A stretch of 64,000 bases of DNA, taken from Nemertoderma westbladi. Taxonomy: Eukaryota > Xenacoelomorpha > Nemertodermatida > Nemertodermatidae. The stretch is taken from positions 108,028 through 172,027 of the forward strand of contig JAUCBJ010003790.1 of the NCBI GenBank assembly GCA_032718475.1, read 5' to 3'. Both the position numbers and the translations under genes were made by a program. The notes beneath the pieces are model-generated. The model saw nothing but the letters and a program-made list of their open reading frames with translations, was not told where the DNA came from and did not search any database. This document shows positions 1 through 10,231 of this stretch, piece by piece. The stretch's first letter is position 1, and each line of letters begins with the position of its first letter.

Positions 1-3000
1 TTAATGGGAGATGGTACCGCAGTACCCCCTATTAATGGGAGATGGTACCGCAGTACCCCCTATTAATGGGAGATGGATGGTACCGCAGTACCCCCTATTA
101 ATGGGAGATGGTACCGCAGTACCCCCTATTAATGGGAGATGGTACCGCAGTACCCCGTATTAATGGGAGATGGTAACGCAGTACCCCCTATTAATGGGAG
201 ACGGTACCGCAGTACCCCGTATTAATGGGAGATGGTAACGCAGTACCCCCTATTAATGGGAGACGGTACCGCAGTACCCCCTATTAATGGGAGATGGTAC
301 CGCAGTACCCCCTATTAATGGGAGATGGATGGTACCGCAGTACCCCCTATTAATGGTACCCCAGTACCCCCTATTAATGGGAGATGGTACCCCAGTACCC
401 CCTATTAATGGGAGATGGTACCGCAGTACCCCCTATTAATGGGAGATGGATGGTACCGCAGTACCCCCTATTAATGGGAGATTGTACCGCAGTACCCCCT
501 ATTAATGGGAGATGGTACCGCAGTACCCCCTATTAATGGGAGATGGATGGTACCGCAGTACCCCCTATTAATGGTACCCCAGTACCCCCTATTAATGGGA
601 GATGGTACCCCAGTACCCCCTATTAATGGGAGATGGATGGTACCGCAGTACCCCCTATTAATGGTACCCCAGTACCCCCTATTAATGGGAGATGGTACCG
701 CAGTACCCCCTATTAATGGGAGATGGTACCGCAGTACCCCCTATCAATGGGAGATGGTACCGCAGTACCCCCTATTAATGGGAGATGGTACCGCAGTACC
801 CCCTATTAATGGGAGATGGATGGTACCGCAGTACCCCCTATTAATGGTACCCCAGTACCCCCTATTAATGGGAGATGGTACCGCAGTATCCCCTATTAAT
901 GGGAGATGGATGGTACCGCAGTACCCCCTATTAATGGTACCCCAGTACCCCCTATTAATGGGAGATGGTACCGCAGTATCCCCTATTAATGGGAGATGGT
1001 ACCCCAGTACCCCCTATTAATTGTGAGATGGAACCCCAGTACCCCCTATTAATGGGAGATGGTACCCCAGTACCCCCTATTAATGGGAGATGGTACCGCA
1101 GTACCCCCTATTAATGGGAGATGGTACCGCAGTACCCCCTATTAATGGTACCCCAGTACCCCCTATTAATGGGAGATGGTACCACAGTATCCCCTATTAA
1201 TGGGAGATGGTACCCCAGTACCCCTATTAATGGGAGATGGTACCGCAGTACCCCATATTAATGGGAGATGGTACCGCAGTACCCCCTATTAATGGGAGAT
1301 GGTACCGCAGTACCCCCTATTAATGGGAGATGGATGGTACCGCAGTACCCCCTATTAATGGGAGATGGTACCGCAGTACCCCCTATTAATGGGAGATGGT
1401 ACCGCAGTACCCCCTATTAATGGTACCCCAGTACCCCCTATTAATGGGAGATGGTACCGCAGTATCCCCTATTAATGGGAGATGGTACCCCAGTACCCCC
1501 TATTAATGGGAGATGGTACCGCAGTACCCCCTATTAATGGTACCCCAGTACCCCATATTAATGGGAGATGGTACCGCAGTATCCCCTATTAATGGGAGAT
1601 GGTACCCCAGTACCCCTATTAATGGGAGATGGTACCGCAGTACCCCATATTAATGGGAGATGGTACCGCAGTACCCCCTATTAATGGGAGATGGTACCGC
1701 AGTACCCCCTATTAATGGGAGATGGTACCGCAGTACCCCCTATTAATGGTACCCCAGTACCCCCTATTAATGGGAGATGGTACCGCAGTACCCCCTATTA
1801 ATGGGAGATGGTACCGCAGTACCCCCTATTAATGGGAGATGGTACCGCAGTATCCCCTATTAATGGGAGATGGTACCCCAGTACCCCCTATTAATGGGAG
1901 ATGGTACCGCAGTACCCCATATTAATGGGAGATGGTACCGCAGTACCCCCTATTAATGGGAGATGGTACCGCAGTACCCCCTATTAATGGGAGATGGTAC
2001 CGCAGTACCCCCTATTAATGGTACCCCAGTACCCCTATTAATGGGAGATGGAACCCCAGTACCCCCTATTAATGGGAGATGGTACCGCAGTACCCCCTAT
2101 TAATGGGAGATGGTACCGCAGTATCCCCTATTAATGGGAGATGGTACCGCAGTACCCCCTATTAATGGGAGATGGTACCCCAGTACCCCCTATTAATGGG
2201 AGATGGTACCCCAGTACCCCCTATTAATGGGAGATGGAACCCCAGTACCCCCTATTAATGGGAGATGGTACCCCAGTACCCCCTATTAATGGGAGATGGT
2301 ACCGCAGTACCCCCTATTAATGGGAGATGGAACCCCAGTACCCCCTATTAATGGGAGATGGTACCCCAGTACCACCTATTAATGGGAGATGGAACCCCAG
2401 TACCCCCTATTAATGGGAGACGGTACCGCAGTACCCCCTATTAATGGGAGATGGAACCCCAGTACCCCCTATTAATGGGAGATGGTACCGCAGTACCCCC
2501 TATTAATGGGAGATGGTACCCCAGTACCCCTATTAATGGGAGATGGTACCGCAGTACCCCCTATTAATGGGAGATGGTACCCCAGTACCCCTATTAATGG
2601 GAGATGGAACCCCAGTACCCCCTATTAATGGGAGATGGTACCGCAGTACCCCCTATTAATGGGAGATGGTACCGCAGTACCCCCTATTAATGGGAGATGG
2701 TACCGCAGTACCCCCTATTAATGGGAGATGGTACCCCAGTACCCCCTATTAATGGGAGATGGTACCGCAGTACCCCCTATTAATGGGAGAAGGTACCGCA
2801 GTACCCCCTATTAATGGGAGATGGTACCGCAGTACCCCCTATTAATGGGAGATGGTACCCCAGTACCCCCTATTAATGGGAGATGGTACCGCAGTACCCC
2901 CTATTAATGGGAGATGGTACCCCAGTACCCCCTATTAATGGGGGATGGTACCGCAGTACCCCCTATTAATGGGAGATGGTACCCCAGTACCCCCTATTAA

Positions 3001-4713
3001 TGGGAGATGGTACACCAGTACCCCCTATTAATGGGAGATGGTACCGCAGTACCCCCTATTAATGGGAGATGGTACCTATTAATGGGAGATGGAACCCCAG
3101 TACCCCCTATTAATGGGAGATGGTACCGCAGTACCCCCTATTAATGGGAGATGGTACCGCAGTACCCCCTATTAATGGGAGATGGTACCGCAGTACCCCC
3201 TATTAATGGGAGATGGTACCGCAGTACCCCCTATTAATGGGAGATGGTACCGCAGTACCCCCTATTAATGGGAGATGGTACCGCAGTACCCCCTATTAAT
3301 GGGAGATGGTACCGCAGTACCCCCTATTAATGGGAGATGGAACCCCAGTACCCCCTATTAATGGGAGATGGAACCCCAGTACCCCCTATTAATGGGAGAT
3401 GGTACCGCAGTACCCCCTATTAATGGGAGATGGTACCGCAGTACCCCCTATTAATGGGAGATGGTATCGCAGTACCCCCTATTAATGGGAGATGGTATCG
3501 CAGTACCCCCTATTAATGGGAGATGGTACCGCAGTACCCCCTATTAATGGGAGATGGTACCACAGTACCCCCTATTAATGGGAGACGGTACCGCGGTACC
3601 CCCTATTAATGGGAGATGGTACCCCAGTACCCCCTATTAATGGGAGATGGTACCCCAGTACCACCTATTAATGGGAGATGGAACCCCAGTACCCCCTATT
3701 AATGAGAGATGGTACCGCAGTACCCCCTATTAATGGGAGATGGTACAGCAGTACCCCCTATTAATGGGAGATGGTACCGCAGTACCCCCTATTAATGGGA
3801 GATGGTACCCCAGTACCCCCTATTAATGGGAGATGGTACCCCAGTACCCCCTATTAATGGGAGACAGTACCGCTGTACCCCCTATTAATGGGAGATGGTA
3901 CCGCAGTACCCCCTATTAATGAGAGATGGTACCGCAGTACCCCCTATTAATGGGAGATGGTACCCCAGTACCCCCTATTAATGGGAGATGGTACCCCAGT
4001 ACCCCCTATTAATGGGAGATGGAACCCCAGTACCCCCTATTAATGGGAGATGGTACCGCAGTACCCCCTATTAATGGGAGATGGTACCGCAGTACCCCCT
4101 ATTAATGGGAGATGGAACCCCAGTACCCCCTATTAATGGGAGATGGTACCCCAGTACCCCCTATTAATGGGAGATGGTACCGCAGTACCCCCTATTAATG
4201 GGAGAAGGTACCGCAGTACCCCCTATTAATGGGAGATGGTACCGCAGTACCCCCTATTAATGGGAGATGGTACCCCAGTACCCCCTATTAATGGGAGATG
4301 GTACCGCAGTACCCCCTATTAATGGGAGATGGTACCCCAGTACCCCCTATTAATAGGAGATGGTACCGCAGTACCCCCTATTAATGGGAGATGGTACCCC
4401 AGTACCCCCTATTAATGGGAGATGGTACACCAGTACCCCCTATTAATGGGAGATGGTACCGCAGTACCCCCTATTAATGGGAGATGGTACCTATTAATGG
4501 GAGATGGAACCCCAGTACCCCCTATTAATGGGAGATGGTACCGCAGTACCCCCTATTAATGGGAGATGGTACCGCAGTACCCCCTATTAATGGGAGATGG
4601 TACCGCAGTACCCCCTATTAATGGGAGATGGTACCGCAGTACCCCCTATTAATGGGAGATGGTACCGCAGTACCCCCTATTAATGGGAGATGGTACCGCA
4701 GTACCCCCTATTA
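1..4713. repeat. 31-bp minisatellite array (CUL3 intron 6), left part
   Basis: About 150 tandem copies of a 31-bp unit. On the plus strand the unit contains TTAATGGGAGATGGTACC followed by GCAGTACCCCCTA. Common variants change GGTACCGCAG to GGTACCCCAG or GGAACCCCAG, and some units are shortened or carry an extra GGATGG. The array runs off the left edge. It is organised in higher-order blocks: the rare junction GGTACCTATTAATGGG recurs at 3071, 4486 and 13755, and the order of variant units around these points is the same. The array lies in intron 6 of the minus-strand CUL3 gene. On the gene's strand each unit reads CATCTCCCATTAATAG then GGGGTACTG, which resembles a 3' splice site. Reading frames in it are repeat translations and not genes. 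Confidence 0.97.
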
Positions 4714-5334
4714 GATTTTTTAGATTATCGCGCAAACGCGCGCAGCACCAGTCTAGCTGACATTTATTCAAACAGTAAAAACTTAAAAATCATCAAAACA
4801 TTAAAACCGCATTGAAAGTGAAGGTTAAAATGTACAGTAATAAAATGGTAGGTAAGTTACCGTTAAATGGGGTTACACAGCACGGCATTCTAAATGCACC
4901 CAAAACCAAAAAGCATCACGTCTTTTCACTACCCTAATTGTGAAGTGACATTAAAACCACAAATATCAGGATATATAATAGACCTCGTGTACTAAAATCC
5001 TGCTAGGTTTAAAATTAAACAATTGAATCAAACAAAATCAAACATAACACGATCAAAATCGAGAAATCTGCACTGGGTACTGGGTAGACTCCTACTAGAT
5101 TTACATTTAGAAACCCGAGAAATCTGCACTGGGTACTGGGTGGGTAGTCTCCTACCGCTAAAATGCACGACATACTGTATGGAACCCAAGATCGCGAAAA
5201 TACAGAGGGTAAATCTCCTTAGATCTAGAAACTGCACAAGTACAGTGTAATCTACTTGGTTTACATAACAAAATAGGCTACTAAGTGCGCGACATAATGC
5301 AACTTAAAATGGAAAATTCACAGGCTATCATATC
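4714..5334 (-). other. 3' UTR of the nested retrotransposon
   Basis: Non-coding sequence between the ORF2 stop and the minisatellite junction. It holds an internal duplication: GAGAAATCTGCACTGGGTAC occurs at about 5060 and again at about 5119. The extreme 3' end (plus-strand left end) is GC-rich, with GCGCAAACGCGCGC next to an AT-rich tail. No gene is seen here; the short reading frames are not convincing. Confidence 0.7.
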
Positions 5335-8300
5335 TCATAATTCAAATATTCTGAAATATTCTTTTATGTGCTTATGCTTTGAACGAAAAGATACACCTGG
5401 TATTGAAAAAGTGTTTGAAATAAAATTAGCTGACATTTGAGAAACTGCTGAGACTTCTGGGGGAGATAGTCGTTCCTTAAGCGATTTATCGCAGTACTGA
5501 TAGTTGCACAGCGATTTAATCGAGGGAAGACTATGCTCTTGTATGGCATATCTTAACGTGCCCCCTAAGCCTTGATACGTCCCTGGATTTCCCAACGCGT
5601 TATTTTGAACACCCAACCTAAAAATCACTTGTAGATTGTAATTGGGAGTAGATAGACCTCGCAGTAGGGTCCCAAGACACGATCTATAGGCTCCCACAGA
5701 TAAACTATCTGTTCCAAACAGATGGTTTAGTGTTTCATTCGACACATACGGCCCCAAGTGAAGCAAACCTCTCAGCTTCTGGCGATAATATGCATCTAAC
5801 TTGGCTTTCTCAAATTTCTTCAGCGCACCAATCGAGTATTTGTGTCGGTATAAGAACGAGGATAAAGCAATTGATCTCCATAAAAGTGCCACTTTTTCCA
5901 CTGGATAGTGTTTGGTAGTCCAACCTTGCTTATGGAATCGATCAGCCAATATTGCCAGAGCCTGGATTGTATTAGCCAACACATTTACATTATTTTGCCA
6001 AGACCTTTGGATATTAACACCAAGGAAAGTTATCGACTGTGACATATCATGGTGTCGACCATTTAAAAACAGAGTTGGAGGCGGTTTATTCTCCGCTGTA
6101 TTCCAAGGAGATAGATATATCCAATTTATCTTCGAGTCTTCCAACCGCAGCCCTAGTTTGGTTATGTGTGTTTCTATACGAGTTGCCAACTTCTCCATAT
6201 CCCGTGGACAACTTGCCATCAGAAGGATGTCATCAGCATATCCAAGAGCACTAAACAACTCATTATATATTCGACAACCAATCTTACTTTGACCATTGCA
6301 TGAATAAATATTTGTAAACATCCCATTTGTGTAATAGTTAAACAGGGCTGGAGATAGAATGGACCCTTGTTTTATTCCATTAAGCATAGTGAAACCATTT
6401 TCCGATACAAGGCCATTTATGTTTATGAAAAGACGACTAAGCTGATAATAAACAACCAGAATTCTACAGATGTACGGATTGATGACATCGGACATCCTCT
6501 GAAACAATTTAATCTGGTCGACTCCGTCATATGCCGCCGAGATATCCAGCTGACAAACGTATACTCCAGATCCATGCCTGCGATAATGTTCTATACACTC
6601 AAGTACAGCACTGAGAATTACATCACTGCCAATTCCCGATTGATAAGCCAACTGCTGAGGACTGGGTTCCAGAAAAAGATACTCCCTAAGTAATACTCCT
6701 TCGAGTACCTTGCCAAATATGCTGATAGATGATATTGGACGGTATGACGATGGTGCACAAACATCCTTTTTCTTCCCTTTGTAGATACAGGTGACTACAG
6801 TCTCCCCAAAGAAATCAGGCAGGCATCCTAGAGATATGGACTCATTTAATAACTTTGTTACGTGGTAGCACACAACTTCTTTCTCCGAATATAAAAGGTG
6901 CTCTACAGTCATCATCTGCTTGTCTGGGGACTTATTTCTGTTGAGAAGTAAGATTGTCCGTTCAACCAACTTTTCAGAAATGACTGGTGCCTCAGTTTGA
7001 CTACAAGCTGAACTTAGCTTCTCAAGTAAACTATTTATATTTTTCGGTTGAGAACTGTCCTTTTGTAGCTGATTACATAAATAGTCGGTGAGAGGACCTC
7101 TCATGGATTCAGCCGTGGTATCTTTCCGTTTATTATTTACAAAATTCCAAAATCCACTTGGGTTGTGTCTGTAACTGCCAATTAAATGATCAATGCGCTT
7201 GGATAAGTGTTGCTTGGTGAGCCAGTTTTTAAGGTGCCTCGTTGCACGCTTGGAATCTTGAAACATCTGTCCAAAAGTGTCACCCGAATCTTTACCCCTT
7301 TCACACCAAATATTATATAACTTTTTAGATGTTTGGCATCTTTCCAGTAATTTTTTATTTCGCACCCTGATATTGTTCGACTTCTTTTTGTGCTGTTTCT
7401 TGGGTATATATTCATAGGCAGTATCATAAAATATTGCTTTCAGCGAATGACCGTACCAATCTATATCCCTCTTTGTCCACTTTCGATCAAAACAGGAAAC
7501 AATGTCCTTTAGCCTATTCAACTTGTGCTCGGTTTCTTGCATATACTTAGATAGCTTTTCCTTACTGCACTTTTCCCACGCAAAACGATGTATCCTTTGT
7601 ACATTTTTTGTTGAAATTTTTTCTTTTTCTTCACGTTTTACTTCTAGTTTAAAACAAACGAGGACTGGGACATGATCAGAATTATTGTGAACCTCATCCA
7701 TACCAAAAACGAAGCCTTGATGAATACTATTTGCTCCAGACCTAGATGTCACTATGTGATCGATGTATGATTTGTTGCGTCCATGAAAAGTTACAGTTGG
7801 ACCTTGAAAAGCTGAGAATGTGTCCACTGCATGAATATCTTGTTGCATTAAAAACTCATGAAATATTTTTCCCCTAGCTGATGCATGTTCTCGACCAAAA
7901 CGCAGTCCCTGCAGAGGCCCAACATCAGCGTTGAAGTCGCCAATTAGTATCGGGAGACTATTTGGGTACGACTTTAGGATGTTTGTCAGGCGACCTAAGA
8001 AGTCATAAAATTCACTAACTGGTTTACCAGCATCCGGAGCATATACATTCAGCACTAACAAATCCAAGTTACCCAAAGTAGCCTTGATACCTATGATGTC
8101 ATTGCTAGATTCGAGCGGCATAGTGTAGTCAAATAGGTTTTTCCTAATGAGCAAGCCGACTCCCCCACGAACTACTGCACAATGTTTAGTTTGATGGCCA
8201 GGAATATATAGGCATTCATAATTATTTTTAAAGCTTTCACGCCAAATTTTTTCACATTCCGTCCCATCCAACCATAGTTCTTGTATTCCACAAATATCTA

Positions 8301-8508
8301 CATTATGTTCATCCAACAATTTATCGACGTACATCATATTGCTAAGTGCTCCCCTTACATTAAAAGTCAGGCAGTTCAAATTAGTTTTGGTAACTACAGC
8401 AGAATTATTTTCTTTAAAATTGGTGCATTTTGCATCCAAGCCGGGGCCATTAGAATTGAGCGCTGTAGCACCATCCTGAGCACCAGATCCATCTTTATTG
8501 TTAAACAC
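5335..8508 (-). CDS. Retrotransposon ORF2: AP endonuclease and reverse transcriptase
   Basis: A 1057-codon open frame. It makes the first nick at the target (endonuclease) and copies the element RNA there (target-primed reverse transcription). The AP-endonuclease fold is visible from about residue 44 to 290: FN at 49-50, QE at 76-77, NVYAP near 154, GDFNADVG at 190-197, YIDHIV near 248 and SDH at 277-279. The RT domain is at about 500-800: YRPIS near 589, LDIS at 654-657, GIKQGSILSP at 711-720 and the catalytic YADD at 757-760. No RNase H or Cys-rich C-terminal motif is obvious. The frame overlaps the end of ORF1 by about 35 nt. The first codon given here is GTG; the first in-frame ATG would be inside the endonuclease, so the protein is probably made by frameshift or reinitiation from ORF1. 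No internal stop is present, so the copy looks young. Confidence 0.93.
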   Translation of the reverse strand: MFNNKDGSGAQDGATALNSNGPGLDAKCTNFKENNSAVVTKTNLNCLTFNVRGALSNMMYVDKLLDEHNVDICGIQELWLDGTECEKIWRESFKNNYECLYIPGHQTKHCAVVRGGVGLLIRKNLFDYTMPLESSNDIIGIKATLGNLDLLVLNVYAPDAGKPVSEFYDFLGRLTNILKSYPNSLPILIGDFNADVGPLQGLRFGREHASARGKIFHEFLMQQDIHAVDTFSAFQGPTVTFHGRNKSYIDHIVTSRSGANSIHQGFVFGMDEVHNNSDHVPVLVCFKLEVKREEKEKISTKNVQRIHRFAWEKCSKEKLSKYMQETEHKLNRLKDIVSCFDRKWTKRDIDWYGHSLKAIFYDTAYEYIPKKQHKKKSNNIRVRNKKLLERCQTSKKLYNIWCERGKDSGDTFGQMFQDSKRATRHLKNWLTKQHLSKRIDHLIGSYRHNPSGFWNFVNNKRKDTTAESMRGPLTDYLCNQLQKDSSQPKNINSLLEKLSSACSQTEAPVISEKLVERTILLLNRNKSPDKQMMTVEHLLYSEKEVVCYHVTKLLNESISLGCLPDFFGETVVTCIYKGKKKDVCAPSSYRPISSISIFGKVLEGVLLREYLFLEPSPQQLAYQSGIGSDVILSAVLECIEHYRRHGSGVYVCQLDISAAYDGVDQIKLFQRMSDVINPYICRILVVYYQLSRLFININGLVSENGFTMLNGIKQGSILSPALFNYYTNGMFTNIYSCNGQSKIGCRIYNELFSALGYADDILLMASCPRDMEKLATRIETHITKLGLRLEDSKINWIYLSPWNTAENKPPPTLFLNGRHHDMSQSITFLGVNIQRSWQNNVNVLANTIQALAILADRFHKQGWTTKHYPVEKVALLWRSIALSSFLYRHKYSIGALKKFEKAKLDAYYRQKLRGLLHLGPYVSNETLNHLFGTDSLSVGAYRSCLGTLLRGLSTPNYNLQVIFRLGVQNNALGNPGTYQGLGGTLRYAIQEHSLPSIKSLCNYQYCDKSLKERLSPPEVSAVSQMSANFISNTFSIPGVSFRSKHKHIKEYFRIFEL

Positions 8509-10231
8509 GAATCCTCTTTCTTCTCCCTTCAGTTACCCTATAATGATATTGCTTGGGGCTGAAATCTCTTTCTACTGGATAAAGGCAGTTATCCAATTCT
8601 ACATACTCTGACAAGTCTCTCTCTTTAAAGTCCAATGGAGTATTATAAGCAGTTGCGCGTTCTTCCCATCTAACACAAGTGATACCATCTGGCCAGAAAG
8701 ATGGCTCCAAAAGATCTTGTTTACAGTTTCTCTCCATAATGAGCTTCATGTTTTTAATTCCATCAAAGATTCTTGTGGTTATACGGTGAATACGTGCCCC
8801 GCGATGTTCTACATAGGCGACAGTGTCTTCCTCTGTATGTTTGCAGTTGATACCATTTACAAAAAACACCTGTGATTCAAGTTGTTTTCTGCCATTATTT
8901 GAATTCCCCTTTTCTCTATGTGAGTCGTTTTCTTTTCTCTTAACATCATGTTTATCCATATCCCTACATGAAAAGTTGGTCTTTAAGTCTTTGTTCTTTG
9001 TTTCCATTTTATTATTCACTGTGACATTAATTGTGTTCAAATGTTGTTGTTTTGGAAGAGAGCTGGATTTTGTATTTGTAACACTTTCGGTCCTTTCAGT
9101 CTGTTTTATCTCTGGTAAAGTGTACCTGTTAGAGACTGGTATCTGAAATGCGCGACTTCCGTTTTGATTAATGAAGTTAACGCGTTTCCTTGTGCAATTC
9201 TTTGACTTGACTATGGTATATTCCGGTTCTTTCTTCCCAAAGGTATCAAGAACCTCATTATCTGTATCACCTATGGAATCAATCACTATGAAACAGTCAT
9301 CTTGGGATCCCTTGATTGATGCTTGACATACATTCTGAGCAATAGTTACACTTGTAATTGGTTTTTCTTTCATAGGCTGTGTCTGATTGTTATCTTTAGT
9401 ACTCTCAACTTGTTGTTCAGCATTCCCTTTGATCAATTTTGTTAATGTTTCCATCTGATACTGAAGGACGTTTCTCAGCCTTCTTTCATGCTCTAATTCT
9501 TCACGTAGAAAACCCACTTCTTGCTTTAATGATGTTATATGAGTCTCTGTCTGGCTGAGTCTACCTTGGAGTACGGCAGAGGAATTTATACATTCCTGAT
9601 GGACATCCTCCAGAGTTGTGGACCCATCACTGTTGAGCTCCTTCCTTTTAAGCCGGCGCTTGCAGCATTCTGTGAAATTGTTTGATTCTTTGCATTTGTA
9701 GATCTCATAAATATCAGTGACCAGCTCCTTTAGTGCCGCCCTGGATCGTAGCTGCAATGTGACAGAGTTTGTTGGGGACATTAAAGATTTTATGTCAGTA
9801 AAAAATTGACTTCTCAAAACATTACATTCTTCAGTTGTGTACGTTTTCATCATCTGTTTAATCGCAAATTGTCGCGGTTGTTGCATGATCTGATGAAAAA
9901 TTGATCCATCCGAAGTATTAATATGATTATTTTTCTGCTTATATCCAGGGTCTTCAGTGGAGTCAAAGGAACTTGTTTCCTGGTTTCCCAATGTATTTTG
10001 TAGTCGCTTAGTAGAAACCGAATCCATACTTAGACAGGAATTCTCCTTATTTTTATCGAAAGTATTTTGATATCTTTTTTCTCCTCGTTGTATCTGAGAA
10101 AAACTAAAGATACCTGCAGATTCAATTAGTTTGCATTCTGTCAGGCATTCAAGAATCCACTTGCGTGCTTTCGCACTATCAAACACCACATCTGGGAGAA
10201 CAACAGTATTTAAACCGCAGGCTAGAGCATA
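8501..10231 (-). CDS. Retrotransposon ORF1, C-terminal part (after the in-frame stop)
   Basis: Same frame as the upstream ORF1 part, from which it is separated only by a TAA at 10232-10234. Directly after the stop the frame continues YALACGLNTVVLPDVVFDSA and KARKWILECL, which fits the C-terminal strand and helix of the Ulp1 protease fold. The first ATG is at 10189, so an independent product would start inside the protease domain. Further along are a coiled coil with the segment LKQEVGFLREELEHERRL (about residues 215-235 counted from that ATG) and a C-terminal domain containing FFVNGIN, SFWPDGI and VRW. Such a domain is common in ORF1 proteins of CR1-like elements and is probably RNA-binding. 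The protein ends in a basic GRRKRIRV tail. Its likely role is binding of the element RNA. It overlaps the start of ORF2. Confidence 0.8.
   Translation of the reverse strand, partial: YALACGLNTVVLPDVVFDSAKARKWILECLTECKLIESAGIFSFSQIQRGEKRYQNTFDKNKENSCLSMDSVSTKRLQNTLGNQETSSFDSTEDPGYKQKNNHINTSDGSIFHQIMQQPRQFAIKQMMKTYTTEECNVLRSQFFTDIKSLMSPTNSVTLQLRSRAALKELVTDIYEIYKCKESNNFTECCKRRLKRKELNSDGSTTLEDVHQECINSSAVLQGRLSQTETHITSLKQEVGFLREELEHERRLRNVLQYQMETLTKLIKGNAEQQVESTKDNNQTQPMKEKPITSVTIAQNVCQASIKGSQDDCFIVIDSIGDTDNEVLDTFGKKEPEYTIVKSKNCTRKRVNFINQNGSRAFQIPVSNRYTLPEIKQTERTESVTNTKSSSLPKQQHLNTINVTVNNKMETKNKDLKTNFSCRDMDKHDVKRKENDSHREKGNSNNGRKQLESQVFFVNGINCKHTEEDTVAYVEHRGARIHRITTRIFDGIKNMKLIMERNCKQDLLEPSFWPDGITCVRWEERATAYNTPLDFKERDLSEYVELDNCLYPVERDFSPKQYHYRVTEGRRKRIRV

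Noticed and set aside
505-1020. 171-codon frame at the left end
   Set aside because: Translation of the 31-bp minisatellite.
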